A stretch of 64,000 nucleotides of DNA, taken from the NCBI RefSeq assembly GCF_000975115.1, contig NZ_BBRE01000002.1, forward strand, positions 248,001 to 312,000. The letters are read 5' to 3'. Of this stretch, positions 43,015 to 52,233 are shown piece by piece (within the stretch, counting starts at the first letter, position 1; every line of letters begins with the position of its first letter). This DNA is from Demequina oxidasica (lineage in GTDB: Bacteria; Actinomycetota; Actinomycetes; Actinomycetales; Demequinaceae). The notes beneath the pieces were generated by a model. That model made no database searches and was not told where the DNA came from. It saw only the letters and a list, made by a program, of their open reading frames with translations. Both the position numbers and the translations under genes were made by a program.

Positions 43015-43890
43015 TTACATGTCGATTGAGGCGCACAGGTGGCGGCTCGACAGGGCACGAACCGCCTGACGAGAGCCTGCCTCTAGGACGGCGAGAAGAG
43101 GGTCACCTAGGAGTCTCGCGGCGAGCGCGCCAGCGACGAACGCGTCGCCGGCACCGTTGGTGTCCACGACCTTGACCGGCCGCGCCGCGCATCGCACTAT
43201 GTCGCCGTTCTCATCCATGCCAATTGCACCAGCCGCACCGCGAGTCACGATCGCGAGTTTGGCGCCATTATCGATGCATCGCCATAGAAAATCTTCGATG
43301 CTGCCCAGCCGTTCGTGACTCGCGACCACCACGTCGGCGGCGTGGAGAAACGGAACCTGAAAATCGCTGACACCGTCCCAGTCGTGAAGGTCCACCCATA
43401 CTTCGGCGTCAATCCCTTCTGGGGCGGCAGCGAGAACGGCGGCACTGCTGGCGAGGTCCAGCACCACGGCCGCTGCGCCCTGTATGGCGTGGCGTGCGAT
43501 GTCGAGGCCAGCCTCATGCGCGGCGGGTGGGGCGTCGACGTAAAGTGACACACGTTCGCCACTTGCGTTCATAAGATTGACATGGCTCTCGGTGACGTCT
43601 GCCGAAGGCATTTCGACAAGGTGGACGCCGCCACGGGCGAGGGCATCGCGTACATGATCGCCTCCTTGGTCATTTCCCAACGCTGCGACGAGGGTTTGAG
43701 CCACTCCAAGATCTGCGAGGTGGAGCGCCTTGCCGGCCGAGGTGCCACCAACCGTCCACCAGTGATTAGCGGCGAATTGCATGTGTGGCGAGGGGTACGG
43801 CAGGTGGTCAAGGAGGATGATGTGATTCCAGGTCGCGGGACCCACCACGACCACGCGCGGGCGTGCCGCGCGCTGTGGCCGCGGTGTCAT
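43015..43890 (-). CDS. PfkB-family carbohydrate kinase
   Basis: The 291-residue ribokinase-like protein has the C-terminal PfkB signature VVDTNGAGDAFVAGALAARL with its catalytic Asp and anion-hole GAGD, and the substrate-side GTSAGKALHLADLGV. It lies one base after the lacI stop, in an operon glucosidase-lacI-pfkB. Its substrate is not clear; a sugar or nucleoside is usual. A kinase of this family is not a standard part of a maltose locus. Confidence 0.82.
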   Translation of the reverse strand: MTPRPQRAARPRVVVVGPATWNHIILLDHLPYPSPHMQFAANHWWTVGGTSAGKALHLADLGVAQTLVAALGNDQGGDHVRDALARGGVHLVEMPSADVTESHVNLMNASGERVSLYVDAPPAAHEAGLDIARHAIQGAAAVVLDLASSAAVLAAAPEGIDAEVWVDLHDWDGVSDFQVPFLHAADVVVASHERLGSIEDFLWRCIDNGAKLAIVTRGAAGAIGMDENGDIVRCAARPVKVVDTNGAGDAFVAGALAARLLGDPLLAVLEAGSRQAVRALSSRHLCASIDM

Positions 43891-43891
43891 C

Positions 43892-44947
43892 TCAGTCGCT
43901 CACTACCGGCGCGGGGGCGGACGTCGATTTGCGCACTACGAGGTCGTGGGGGAGATACGTGTTGTCTGGCTCTGGGGTGGGGGAACCGGACTCGATTTCG
44001 GCCAGTAGGACTTCCACCGCGCGACGGCCCTGGGCCTCAGGATGCTGGTCGATGGTGGTCAAGCCAAAGAAGCCTCCCAGCTCGTGGCCATCGATGCCGA
44101 TGACCGAGAGGTCGCCGGGAACCGACTTGCCAAGGTCCCTCGCCGCGAGGATGGCGCCGATCGCCATCTCGTCTGATGCCGCGAAGACTGCTGTGGGATG
44201 CACGCGTGGGTCGCCCAGCAACTGAAGGGTCGCGTCATACCCTCCCGCGATGGTGAAGTCCGCGGACCTCACCATCAGTGGCTCCGTCGGGATGCCGGCC
44301 GCCACTAGGGCGTCCTCGTAGCCGTCGCGTCGGTTGGATGGCAGGTGGAAGTCCAGTTCAAAGTCGGGGTTACCTCCGATGTGCGCAATCTGCGTATGTC
44401 CGAGCGCGATCAAGTGATCGGTCGCGAGGCGCGCAATCGCGCGGTCGTCCACACTCAAGGTGGGCACGCCAGGAAGAGGGCCGCCGAGGCCCACCACCGG
44501 CTTGTCCAGTCGGCGCACGTGGTCGAGTTCCTCTTGCTCAAGTTCGAGGCTAATAGCCAGGAGCGCGTCGACACGCTTGCGCTGAAGGAAGTCCTCGAAG
44601 AGTTGGCGCCGTCGGGGATTCGAAGCGTGGGGGAGGTCGCTCCCGGGGTTGGTGTCCAGCAAGTACAGCGTGAGGTCGTATCCCGAGTCTGCGAGAGCCC
44701 GCTGAGCACCCTTCAACACGGTGGTGTAAAACCAACTCGTGAGGATGGGGGTCACAACACCCACATTGCGGGTGCGGCCCGAGGCCAGGCTGGATGCCGC
44801 TGCGGAGACGACATATCCAAGTTGCTTAGCTGCGGCCTCTACCCGAACCCGAGTAGCGGGGGAAACCGATGTCTTGCCGGCAAGCGCCCGCGACACAGTT
44901 GCCGTCGAGACTCCCGCGAGTTCCGCGACCTTCTGGATCTTGGTCAT
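43892..44947 (-). CDS. LacI-family transcriptional regulator
   Basis: The 351-residue protein has the N-terminal LacI helix-turn-helix (KVAELAGVSTATVSRALAG, residues 5-23) with hinge helix, and a periplasmic-binding-protein-like effector domain (GVVTPILTSWFYTTVLKGAQ onward). It lies between the glucosidase and kinase genes. Two 14-bp palindromes of the LacI type lie at the malE and glucosidase promoters, so it is probably the local maltose repressor released by maltose or a derivative. This is inference from position and site similarity. Confidence 0.88.
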   Translation of the reverse strand: MTKIQKVAELAGVSTATVSRALAGKTSVSPATRVRVEAAAKQLGYVVSAAASSLASGRTRNVGVVTPILTSWFYTTVLKGAQRALADSGYDLTLYLLDTNPGSDLPHASNPRRRQLFEDFLQRKRVDALLAISLELEQEELDHVRRLDKPVVGLGGPLPGVPTLSVDDRAIARLATDHLIALGHTQIAHIGGNPDFELDFHLPSNRRDGYEDALVAAGIPTEPLMVRSADFTIAGGYDATLQLLGDPRVHPTAVFAASDEMAIGAILAARDLGKSVPGDLSVIGIDGHELGGFFGLTTIDQHPEAQGRRAVEVLLAEIESGSPTPEPDNTYLPHDLVVRKSTSAPAPVVSD

Positions 44948-44982
44948 AACCGCCCCTTAGCTGTGTCGAGCGAGTGCGAAAG

Positions 44983-46638
44983 TTACGTGCGCACCCACGC
45001 AGTAGTGTCTGCCGGAAGCGTATCGGTGATGGGGGAGGAAGCGGCGAGCACCTCGCCTGTGGGTAGCGACACCGGCTTCCCGTTGATGTTCGCGAGCACG
45101 CTCACATCGCCGACGCGGAAGCCTATACAGCCGTCCGGGGCGTCCTCTAGCCACTCCAGTGTCGCTGTCGCCGTGGCAAACTCTCGCCGCAACGACAGGG
45201 CCTTTGTGTACATCTCGAGCGTGGAGTCAGGAACTCCTGCCTGGGCATCACGAGCAAGGGCACGCCAGTCCGCGGGTTGCGGAAGCCATGCCTCACCGGT
45301 TGTCGAGAACCCGTACGCCGGAGCATCGGCTTTCCAGGGCAAGGGAACCCGACAACCGTCGCGGCCGTAACGTTCGCCATTGGTGCGGAAGAAGGTGGGG
45401 TCTTCGCGGGCCTCATCGGGGACGTCAATTGCCTCCGGTAGACCAAGTTCTTCACCTTGGTAGATGTACGAACTTCCGGGTAGTGCCAGCATGAGAAGCG
45501 TTGCCGCGCGGGCGCGGCGCAGCCCCTGCGCTGGGTCCGGAAGGCCGATGCTGCGAGGGCCTAAGCCATGACCCTGCGGGTTCTCTGCTCCGAGAGACAG
45601 CCGGGTCGCGTGACGGACCACGTCGTGGTTCGACAGTACCCAGGTGCTTGGCGCGCCCACGGCCGCGAACTCCTTGATTGAGAGGTCGATGATCTCGCGC
45701 ATCGCCGTGGCTTCCCAAGGCGTCTCGAGGTAAGCAAAGTTGAAGGCCTGGTGCATCTCGTCTGAACGCACCCACTGGGCCATCTTGGAAAGCGGGTAGA
45801 CCCAGGCCTCTGCCGCCAGGATGCGCTCACCCTCGTAAGAGTCGAGTACTCGGCGCCAGCGCCGCCACACGTCGTGCACGCCCTCTTGGGCCCAGAACGG
45901 TGGAGTTTGTGCCTCACTCCCCATGGAGCCGGCAGTCTCATCGACCACGAAGTCGGGCAGGCCCTCCGCTTTGATCAGTCCGTGGGCCACGTCTACCCGG
46001 AAGCCATCGACCCCTCGGTCGAGCCAGAAGCGCAGTACGTCGTCGAAGCCCTCGAGGACGGCATCGTTAGCCCAGTTGAGGTCAGGCTGTGACGTGTCGA
46101 AGAGGTGGAGGTACCACTCACCGGGACTTCCGTCGGCCTCCACGAGACGCGTCCATGCTGGGCCACCAAAGACCGAAACCCAGTTATTGGGCGGCTCCTC
46201 GCCAGACGGGCCGCGGCCGGGGCGGAAGATGTAGCTGTCTCGCTCGGGCGAGCCCGGGGCGGCGGTGATCGCGCGCTGGAACCATTCATGCTGGTCCGAG
46301 GTGTGGTTAGGAACGATGTCGACGATGACTCGCAGTCCCCGCGTGTGTGCTTCGGCCACCATCGCATCGAAGTCCGCGAGGTTGCCGAAGAGCGGGTCCA
46401 CGTCGGTGAAGTCCGCGACGTCATAGCCCGCGTCGCGCTGGGGCGATGTGTAGAAAGGGGAGAGCCAGATGGCGTCCACGCCCAGGGCTTCTAGGTGGCC
46501 GAGCCGCTCGGTGATTCCTCGCAGGTCGCCCACGCCGTCGCCTGACGCGTCCGCAAAAGAGCGAGGGTAGATCTGGTAGATGACGGCCGTGCGCCACCAT
46601 TCGTTGCCGGTGCTGGGGGTCTCAGCGTGCGAGTTCAC
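44983..46638 (-). CDS. GH13 alpha-glucosidase
   Basis: Cytoplasmic hydrolase (no signal peptide) predicted to cleave maltose, isomaltose or maltodextrins to glucose. The 551-residue protein has the GH13 regions DIVPNHTSDQHEWF, GFRVDVAHG (nucleophile Asp216), ILAAEAWVYP (acid Glu277) and LSNHDVVRH (Asp339). The family group is the oligo-1,6-glucosidase/alpha-glucosidase type. The GTG start has GGAGAAG upstream. Its promoter is overlapped by a LacI-type operator. Confidence 0.9.
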   Translation of the reverse strand: MNSHAETPSTGNEWWRTAVIYQIYPRSFADASGDGVGDLRGITERLGHLEALGVDAIWLSPFYTSPQRDAGYDVADFTDVDPLFGNLADFDAMVAEAHTRGLRVIVDIVPNHTSDQHEWFQRAITAAPGSPERDSYIFRPGRGPSGEEPPNNWVSVFGGPAWTRLVEADGSPGEWYLHLFDTSQPDLNWANDAVLEGFDDVLRFWLDRGVDGFRVDVAHGLIKAEGLPDFVVDETAGSMGSEAQTPPFWAQEGVHDVWRRWRRVLDSYEGERILAAEAWVYPLSKMAQWVRSDEMHQAFNFAYLETPWEATAMREIIDLSIKEFAAVGAPSTWVLSNHDVVRHATRLSLGAENPQGHGLGPRSIGLPDPAQGLRRARAATLLMLALPGSSYIYQGEELGLPEAIDVPDEAREDPTFFRTNGERYGRDGCRVPLPWKADAPAYGFSTTGEAWLPQPADWRALARDAQAGVPDSTLEMYTKALSLRREFATATATLEWLEDAPDGCIGFRVGDVSVLANINGKPVSLPTGEVLAASSPITDTLPADTTAWVRT

Positions 46639-46757
46639 GTGGATTCTTCTCCAATAGGTGCATGAGACAAAAGGTTGCTCTTCACGCTACCGCGCTCGGG
46701 CCACCCTGCCTGATGAGTTACACGCGCCACAACGGAAATGTTGCGTGGCACCGCTCA

Positions 46758-46787
46758 AATGTAAACGCTTGCGCGGCCTCAGCGCAA
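46758..46787 (-). promoter_or_regulatory. Promoter of the glucosidase-lacI-pfkB operon with LacI-type operator
   Basis: On the minus strand TTGCGC (46782-46787) and TACATT (46758-46763) are 18 bases apart. The palindrome TGTAAACGCTTGCG (46760-46773, plus strand) overlaps the -10 element and the spacer. It resembles the malE operator in 12 of 14 positions, so one repressor could control both operons. Confidence 0.6.
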
Positions 46788-46896
46788 ACCGAGAGCTTCC
46801 GCGGTGCACCCGCAGCTTGGGTTCAGGGCGGGCACAGGGCGCGTGATTACCGCGCGTCCTCGTGTGCAGATGCAGGGGCGAGCACGGTTGAGAATT

Positions 46897-46908
46897 GCAA
46901 TCGATTGC
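46897..46908. promoter_or_regulatory. Perfect 12-bp palindrome upstream of the glucosidase promoter
   Basis: GCAATCGATTGC, about 125 bases upstream of the promoter. It has the central CG of LacI-type sites but a different half-site, so it may be an auxiliary operator or belong to another regulator. The rest of the 466-base gap (46639-47104) has no gene I can support. Confidence 0.4.
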
Positions 46909-47104
46909 GGATGCATCATTCGTTGGCATTTCGGTTGTATTGAACAGTCCAAGCGCGCCCACCGAGCCCATGAGAGCGCTCGGATCGACCGAGCAGGACG
47001 TCAGGTGGCGAATTCCGCTTTGTTGGCCTCGCTAAAGGACCGCCGCTGCGGCTTATGCCGGCGGTACCTAAGACAAGCTGCTAGCTCGCATCCTGGCGAG
47101 GGAG

Positions 47105-47413
47105 CTACTCGGTCTCGAGGCGCCGGAGAAATGCGCGCAGGTCGAAGAGAATCTCTTCTTCCGTGTAGTCCGTCGCCTCGGAAAGCTGGCCGATCAGCCA
47201 CTGCGTGATGACGGTAGTGCCGATCAGTAGCGGGGTGATCTCAAGGGCGACCTCGTCGTCCTCGTCTTCCTCGACGGTGAACGCGCCGGCATCCTCGAGG
47301 CCAATGAACGCATCGTCGAAGGCCTTGTCCTCGTCGTCCGGGCCCTCGGCACGTGCGGCGTTAGCGTAGAAGTCGAGGAGCACCTGGGCGGTCTGCTTTG
47401 CTGATTCATCCAT
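47105..47413 (-). CDS. Small acidic protein of unknown function
   Basis: A 102-residue protein, strongly acidic (for example VEEDEDDEVALE) with helical ends: TAQVLLDFYANAARAEG at the start and EEEILFDLRAFLRRLE at the end. No signal peptide or membrane segment. It lies downstream of glnA on the same strand, separated by the glnA terminator. I do not recognise a family. Composition and position suggest a conserved soluble protein, but no function can be given. Confidence 0.65.
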   Translation of the reverse strand: MDESAKQTAQVLLDFYANAARAEGPDDEDKAFDDAFIGLEDAGAFTVEEDEDDEVALEITPLLIGTTVITQWLIGQLSEATDYTEEEILFDLRAFLRRLETE

Positions 47414-47450
47414 GCGCTAAGCATACGAGCATCGGTCGGCTGGGAACGCA

Positions 47451-47486
47451 AAAGCGGGGCCACCCCGTCAAGGGTGACCCCGCTTT
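47451..47486 (-). terminator. glnA terminator
   Basis: AAAGCGGGG-C-CACCC (47451-47465) pairs with GGGTG-A-CCCCGCTTT (47472-47486) with one mismatch and a six-base loop. It lies 17 bases beyond the glnA stop on the minus strand. Confidence 0.85.
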
Positions 47487-47502
47487 CATGAGCAGTTACG
47501 AC

Positions 47503-48936
47503 TTAGCAGTCGTAGTAGAGCTCAAACTCGTGCGGGTGCGGACGGAAGCGCAGCGGGTCGATCTCTGCGGTGCGCTTGTAGTCGATCCATTCGGCGATGA
47601 GGTCGTCCGTGAAGACGCCGCCTTCGAGCAGGTAGTCGTGGTTCTTCTCGAGCTCGTCGAGCACCTCGGGAAGCGAGGCGGGAACCTGCTGAATCTGTGC
47701 GTGCTCCTCGGGGGGCAGCTCGTACAGGTCCTTGTCCACCGGTGCGGGCGGCTCGATGCGGTTCTTGATGCCATCGATACCAGCCATGAGGAGCGCCGAG
47801 AAAGCGAGGTACGGGTTGCTCGATGCGTCGGGTGCGCGGAACTCGATGCGCTTGGCCTTGGCGTTCGAACCCGTGATCGGGATTCGAACTGCGGCGGAGC
47901 GGTTACGTGCCGAGTACACCAGGTTGACGGGAGCCTCGTAGCCAGGCACCAGGCGGTGGTACGAGTTGACCGTGGGGTTGGTGAAGGCAAGCAGCGAAGG
48001 CGCGTGCTTGAGGATTCCACCGACGTACCAGCGGGCAATGTCGGACAGTCCGCCGTAGCCGGACTCGTCATAGAACAGCGGCTCGCCGTCGTTCCAGATG
48101 GACTGGTGAACGTGCATGCCGGAGCCGTTGTCACCGAAGATGGGCTTGGGCATGAAGGTCACTGTCTTGCCCGCAGCCCAAGCGACGTTCTTGACGACGT
48201 ACTTGAACTTCATCAGGTCGTCAGCAGCGTGCAGCAGCGTATTGAAGCGGTAGTTGATCTCCTGCTGGCCGCCGGAGCCAACCTCGTGGTGCGCGCGCTC
48301 CATGTCGAGGCCCACCTCGGTGAGGACGGTGCACATCTCGTCACGCAGGTCAGCGAACTGGTCGCCGGGGCTGACGGGGAAGTAGCCACCCTTGATGCGG
48401 GTCTTGTAGCCGCGGTTGGGCAGGCCATCAGCATCGGTCTCTGCACCGGTGTTCCACCAGCCGGAGGATGCACCGATGTGGTAGTAGCTCTCGTGCTGGT
48501 TGGTGTCGAATCGCACGGAGTCGAAGATGAAGAACTCGGCCTCGGGTGCGAAGAAGGCGGTGTCACCGATTCCGGTGGACTTCAGGTACTCCTGGGCCTT
48601 CATGGCGACGTTGCGGGGGTCACGCGAGTAACGCTCGTTCGTGAACGGGTCCACGATCGAGAAGTTAATGACCAGCGTCTTGGCCTTGCGGAATGGGTCA
48701 ATGAACGCGGTCGCGACGTCCGGCAGCAACTTCATGTCGGACTCGTTGATGGCCTGGAACCCGCGGATCGACGATCCGTCGAACATCGCGCCGTCTTCGA
48801 AGATGTCTTCGGTGAACTGGTGCGCGGGAATGTTGAAGTGGTGCATCGAACCCGGAAGGTCGCAGAAGCGAATGTCGACGTACTCAACTCCTTCGTCCTT
48901 AACGTAGGCGAGGGCCTCTTCGGCGGTGTTAAACAT
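47503..48936 (-). CDS. glnA: Glutamine synthetase type I (adenylylation-regulated)
   Basis: Main ammonia-assimilating enzyme. The 477-residue protein has the GS motifs [38 protein letters not shown] and NRSAAVRIP, and the adenylylation site [10 protein letters not shown] with Tyr405, the target of GlnE. This makes it the beta-type, GlnA1. A strong ribosome binding site (AAGGAG) precedes the ATG. A GlnR-type operator lies 63-100 bases upstream of the start codon. The flanking RDD, DUF4191, lipA and lipB genes match the mycobacterial order. Confidence 0.96.
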   Translation of the reverse strand: MFNTAEEALAYVKDEGVEYVDIRFCDLPGSMHHFNIPAHQFTEDIFEDGAMFDGSSIRGFQAINESDMKLLPDVATAFIDPFRKAKTLVINFSIVDPFTNERYSRDPRNVAMKAQEYLKSTGIGDTAFFAPEAEFFIFDSVRFDTNQHESYYHIGASSGWWNTGAETDADGLPNRGYKTRIKGGYFPVSPGDQFADLRDEMCTVLTEVGLDMERAHHEVGSGGQQEINYRFNTLLHAADDLMKFKYVVKNVAWAAGKTVTFMPKPIFGDNGSGMHVHQSIWNDGEPLFYDESGYGGLSDIARWYVGGILKHAPSLLAFTNPTVNSYHRLVPGYEAPVNLVYSARNRSAAVRIPITGSNAKAKRIEFRAPDASSNPYLAFSALLMAGIDGIKNRIEPPAPVDKDLYELPPEEHAQIQQVPASLPEVLDELEKNHDYLLEGGVFTDDLIAEWIDYKRTAEIDPLRFRPHPHEFELYYDC

Positions 48937-48998
48937 CCGTTTGCTCCTTGAAAGTAATCTCTAGCCTGGAGTGGCAAGTACCACCTTAACGGGCGGCA

Positions 48999-49036
48999 GT
49001 TTCACCCGCGTTCGTGGAATGTTTCGAGCATGTTAA
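48999..49036 (-). promoter_or_regulatory. GlnR-type nitrogen-control box upstream of glnA
   Basis: On the minus strand the sequence reads TTAAC-n6-GAAAC-n6-CGAAC-n6-GAAAC with spacing of exactly six bases each time. The known actinobacterial GlnR consensus is gTnAC-n6-GaAAC repeated twice. Both b-sites are perfect, the first a-site fits in four of its defined positions but one, and the second a-site is weaker. It points to glnA with its end 62 bases before the ATG, the expected place for activator control. Confidence 0.75.
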
Positions 49037-49114
49037 CTGGCAACCCCATCGCAGCGTGTTCTAAGCCCGCAGGCGACGAAGGAGACGGGCTGGTCTCCCG
49101 GCTACGATGGGCGC

Positions 49115-49540
49115 GTGACTACCGACGAGACGCCTTTGCCCGATGCCTCTGCGCGCCCTGGAATCGGCCGCCGCTTGGCGGGGATCTGTATTGATTGGAC
49201 CTTGTCCCTCGTGATCTCCTCCGCATTTTTCGCTAGCGCAAATGCGGTCGCTTCGGCAGGTCCATTTGAGCGGGTTCTGCTGGTCGGCAACTCGTTCGCG
49301 ACCTTGGGGATATGGGCGCTCCAGCACTTCCTGCTCGTGTCAACCCTTGGCACCACCATTGGTCACCGCATCGTGGGGATCAAGGTGGTGCGCGAGGACG
49401 GTAGGTCACCCCTCGGGCTTGTGGGCGGCGCTATTCGCACCGTGCTGCTTGCGCTCATCGTGCCTGCCCTGTTCACCGACCCTGAGGGGCGCGGCTATCA
49501 CGATCGCGCCGCCCACACGCGGCTTGTGCGCACGAGGTAG
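49115..49540 (+). CDS. RDD-family membrane protein
   Basis: The 141-residue protein has three hydrophobic segments and the RDD landmarks: ARPGIGRRLAGICIDWTL with the Arg-Asp pair region at the start, GHRIVGIKVVREDG and a final GRGYHDRAAHTRLV. Function of the family is unsettled; some act as ion exchangers. It is divergent from glnA, as in M. tuberculosis (Rv2219A by glnA1). Start is a GTG. Confidence 0.85.
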   Translation: MTTDETPLPDASARPGIGRRLAGICIDWTLSLVISSAFFASANAVASAGPFERVLLVGNSFATLGIWALQHFLLVSTLGTTIGHRIVGIKVVREDGRSPLGLVGGAIRTVLLALIVPALFTDPEGRGYHDRAAHTRLVRTR

Positions 49541-49738
49541 GCACCTTGTCCTCGCCGCTCGGCGTGGCAACCGATCAATTTGCGTGAGGCACTCAAGTGT
49601 TGGCTCTACCGCGGTAGGGGAGTAGTTGCACAGCGCGCTAACCGCTGCCGGCTCCATCACGAGATCACGTTACAGATTGCATATGACCACTGTGCGTGCA
49701 GAGCCGGCCACTGAACGACTGAGCCGCGATCGAAGTCT

Positions 49739-50431
49739 TTAGCGAGTGCCCTTGCGGTTGGGGCGAGCGCGCATCGGGTCGACGCCCTTTGGCACGGCGA
49801 GCTTCTGGCCGCCAATGGCGCGCAGGCGTGCCGTCACGGCGTCGCGTTCGCCCTTGGACAGAACCTTCTTGGTCCTGCGAATCTTCTTTGAGAGATCCTT
49901 CAGGGGGACCTGGTCCTCTCCGGTTCCCACATAGATGGCGTTGATCGGCACGCCCGGAATGAGTTTGCTGACGCGGCGACGCGTGGCGTCGACCTGCTTC
50001 TTAGCGGCATTGCCACCCTCTGCGAGCAAAAGCACGCCACCGCGGCCGATTCCCTGGAAGACCACGGACTTGCCGCGGGGATCAATCGACACCGGGTCGT
50101 CGGCAAAGCTCCAGCCGGAGCGGATGGACTGTGCGACCGACAGCGAGCCGCCGATCTGACCCTCCATGCGGGCAAAGGCATTCTTTTCAAAACGCTTAGT
50201 AAGCGTGAAGAGCATCACCAGCACTGCGGTGAGGAAGCCAAAGATGGAGGTGTAAACGATCGCCGCGGTGGATCCCATCAGGATTCCCACAACCACCGCA
50301 ATACCGATGATTCCGACGAACTCCCCGATCATGATGGGGAGCAGGAACTTGTCGTGCGGTGCGGTGACCTTGTAGGCCTGCCAGATCAGTTTGTACCAGC
50401 GGGGCTTCTTCTCGGGTTCAGTCTTAGCCAT
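49739..50431 (-). CDS. DUF4191 family membrane protein
   Basis: A 230-residue protein with two adjacent membrane segments (about 27-49 and 53-75) after a short basic start (PRWYKLIWQAYKVTAPHD) and a soluble domain after them. The C-terminus is basic. It matches the actinobacterial DUF4191 family, which regularly follows lipA as here (34 bases). Function unknown; the position suggests a link to lipoate or membrane metabolism only by association. Confidence 0.85.
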   Translation of the reverse strand: MAKTEPEKKPRWYKLIWQAYKVTAPHDKFLLPIMIGEFVGIIGIAVVVGILMGSTAAIVYTSIFGFLTAVLVMLFTLTKRFEKNAFARMEGQIGGSLSVAQSIRSGWSFADDPVSIDPRGKSVVFQGIGRGGVLLLAEGGNAAKKQVDATRRRVSKLIPGVPINAIYVGTGEDQVPLKDLSKKIRRTKKVLSKGERDAVTARLRAIGGQKLAVPKGVDPMRARPNRKGTR

Positions 50432-50465
50432 AATGCCCCACAGTCTAGTCGCTTAAGCGAGGGTG

Positions 50466-51473
50466 CTAAGCGCGCGCCTTGAGCAGTGCTGACGCCTCCT
50501 GGCGTGCCTCGACCGGCTCGCCTAGGTGAGCGAGGGCATCGGGAATCGGTCGGCCCTTGCTTGTCATCGCCTGACCCCAAAGTCGGCCGGCACGGTACGA
50601 CGAGCGGACGAGCGGTCCGGACATGACGCCTAGGAAGCCAATCTCTTCAGCGGCGTCGGACAGATCCACGAACTCCTCGGGCCGGACCCACCGGTCTACG
50701 GGGTGGTGACGGGGGCTGGGTCGTAGGTACTGCGTGATGGTGATGAGGTCGCAGCCGGCGTCGTGCAAGTCCTGCAGCGCCTGGAGCACCTCGTCCATGG
50801 TCTCGCCCATGCCCAGAATCAGGTTGGACTTGGTGACGAACCCGTCTTCTTGCGCGGATGTGAGGACCGACAGCGAGCGCTCGTAGCGGAACGCGGGGCG
50901 AATCCTCTTGAAAATGCGCGGCACGGTCTCCACGTTGTGAGCGAGCACCTCTGGGCGAGAGGAGAAGACCTCGGCGAGCTGCTCGGGGACCGCGTTGAAG
51001 TCGGGGATCAAGAGCTCGACGCCTGTGCCGGGGTTCAGTTCGTGGATCTTGCGGACGGTCTCCGCATAGAGCCACGCGCCGCCGTCGTCGAGGTCGTCAC
51101 GCGCGACGCCGGTCACGGTGGAGTATTTGAGGCCCATCTGCTGGACGGACTGAGCGACCTTGAGCGGCTCGCCGCGGTCGAGCGCGGAGGGCTTACCGGT
51201 GTCGATCTGACAGAAGTCACAGCGACGGGTGCACTGGGCACCGCCGATGAGGAACGTCGCCTCCCTGTCTTCCCAGCACTCAAAGATGTTGGGGCAACCG
51301 GCCTCCTCGCACACCGTGTGCAGGCCGCCGGACTTGACGAGCGACTTGAGCTCGTTGTACTCCGGGCCCATGGTGGCCTTAGTGCGGATCCATTCGGGCT
51401 TGCGCTCAATGGGCGTCTCGGCGTTACGGGCCTCGACGCGCAACATCTTGCGTCCCTCGGGTGCGATAGTCAC
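50466..51473 (-). CDS. lipA: Lipoyl synthase
   Basis: Radical-SAM enzyme that inserts two sulfurs into octanoyl groups on E2 subunits. The 335-residue protein has the auxiliary cluster cysteines in [12 protein letters not shown] and the radical-SAM motif CTRRCDFC, plus [15 protein letters not shown]. The GTG start overlaps the lipB stop (GTGA), so lipB-lipA are coupled. The product modifies the E2 encoded at 56739-58616. Confidence 0.96.
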   Translation of the reverse strand: MTIAPEGRKMLRVEARNAETPIERKPEWIRTKATMGPEYNELKSLVKSGGLHTVCEEAGCPNIFECWEDREATFLIGGAQCTRRCDFCQIDTGKPSALDRGEPLKVAQSVQQMGLKYSTVTGVARDDLDDGGAWLYAETVRKIHELNPGTGVELLIPDFNAVPEQLAEVFSSRPEVLAHNVETVPRIFKRIRPAFRYERSLSVLTSAQEDGFVTKSNLILGMGETMDEVLQALQDLHDAGCDLITITQYLRPSPRHHPVDRWVRPEEFVDLSDAAEEIGFLGVMSGPLVRSSYRAGRLWGQAMTSKGRPIPDALAHLGEPVEARQEASALLKARA

Positions 51474-52180
51474 ACGGTCTCCTTTGTGGGGGTCGCGTTG
51501 GCGGCGGCGCCGGTGTGCGCCTGGTTAGAAACACTAGTGGTCAAGCGTACGTCGGCGAGTGCGGTTTCCAGGCATCGAGTCGCAGCGCCGGTTATTTCCC
51601 CGATGCTGACGTTCCGGCCGAGTTCGGCGGACAGCGAGGTGACCCCCGCGTCGCCAATGCCGCAGGGGACGATGCTTCCGAACTCGCCCAAGTCTGGGTT
51701 GCAGTTGAGCGCGAAGCCGTGCATCGTGACGCCTTTGGCCACACGCACGCCGATAGCGCACACCTTGCGCTCACGCTCGGCGTCTGTGGCGGGAAGCCAC
51801 ACGCCCGAGCGGTCCTCGACACGAAGGGTCTCGAGACCGTAGGAGCTGCACAGGTCGATGGTTGCCTGTTCAAGCGCCCGGACGTATTTCACTACGTCCA
51901 CTGGTTCGCTGAGTTTGATGATGGGGTAGCCGACCAGTTGACCCGGGCCGTGCCAGGTGATCTTGCCCCCGCGGTCCACGTCCACCACAGGGATGTCGTC
52001 AGTAGGGCGATCCCACGAGGCGGTGCGCCTACCTGCCGTATAAACGCTCTGATGCTCGACCAGGATGAGGGTGTCCGGCCGCGTGCCGGCGACCACCTCG
52101 GCGTGGATTTCTCGTTGTAGATCCCACGCCTCGTGATACTCGACTAGGCGCTCGCCTAGCCCGAGTTCCAGGATTTCCAT
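51470..52180 (-). CDS. lipB: Lipoyl(octanoyl) transferase
   Basis: Moves octanoyl groups from ACP to lipoyl domains, linking fatty acid synthesis to the 2-oxoacid dehydrogenases. The 236-residue protein has the family motifs [37 protein letters not shown] and [11 protein letters not shown], with the catalytic Lys and Cys in place. First gene of lipB-lipA. Confidence 0.95.
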   Translation of the reverse strand: MEILELGLGERLVEYHEAWDLQREIHAEVVAGTRPDTLILVEHQSVYTAGRRTASWDRPTDDIPVVDVDRGGKITWHGPGQLVGYPIIKLSEPVDVVKYVRALEQATIDLCSSYGLETLRVEDRSGVWLPATDAERERKVCAIGVRVAKGVTMHGFALNCNPDLGEFGSIVPCGIGDAGVTSLSAELGRNVSIGEITGAATRCLETALADVRLTTSVSNQAHTGAAANATPTKETV

Positions 52181-52233
52181 AGGTTCAGGCTAACGCGTCG
52201 GAATGAGTTGGATTTTCATGCGTTACTTATGCC

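Noticed and set aside
47398..48951. A 517-codon open frame on the plus strand opposite glnA
   Set aside because: It is antisense to a certain gene, Val/Gly/Leu-rich with no domain, and arises from the GC-rich codon pattern. Similar long antisense frames at 3576-4787 and 57817-58755 are rejected for the same reason.
49647..49708. 8-bp inverted repeat GCCGGCTC / GAGCCGGC between the RDD and DUF4191 genes
   Set aside because: The 46-base loop makes a useful hairpin unlikely; nothing else is seen in the 198-base gap.
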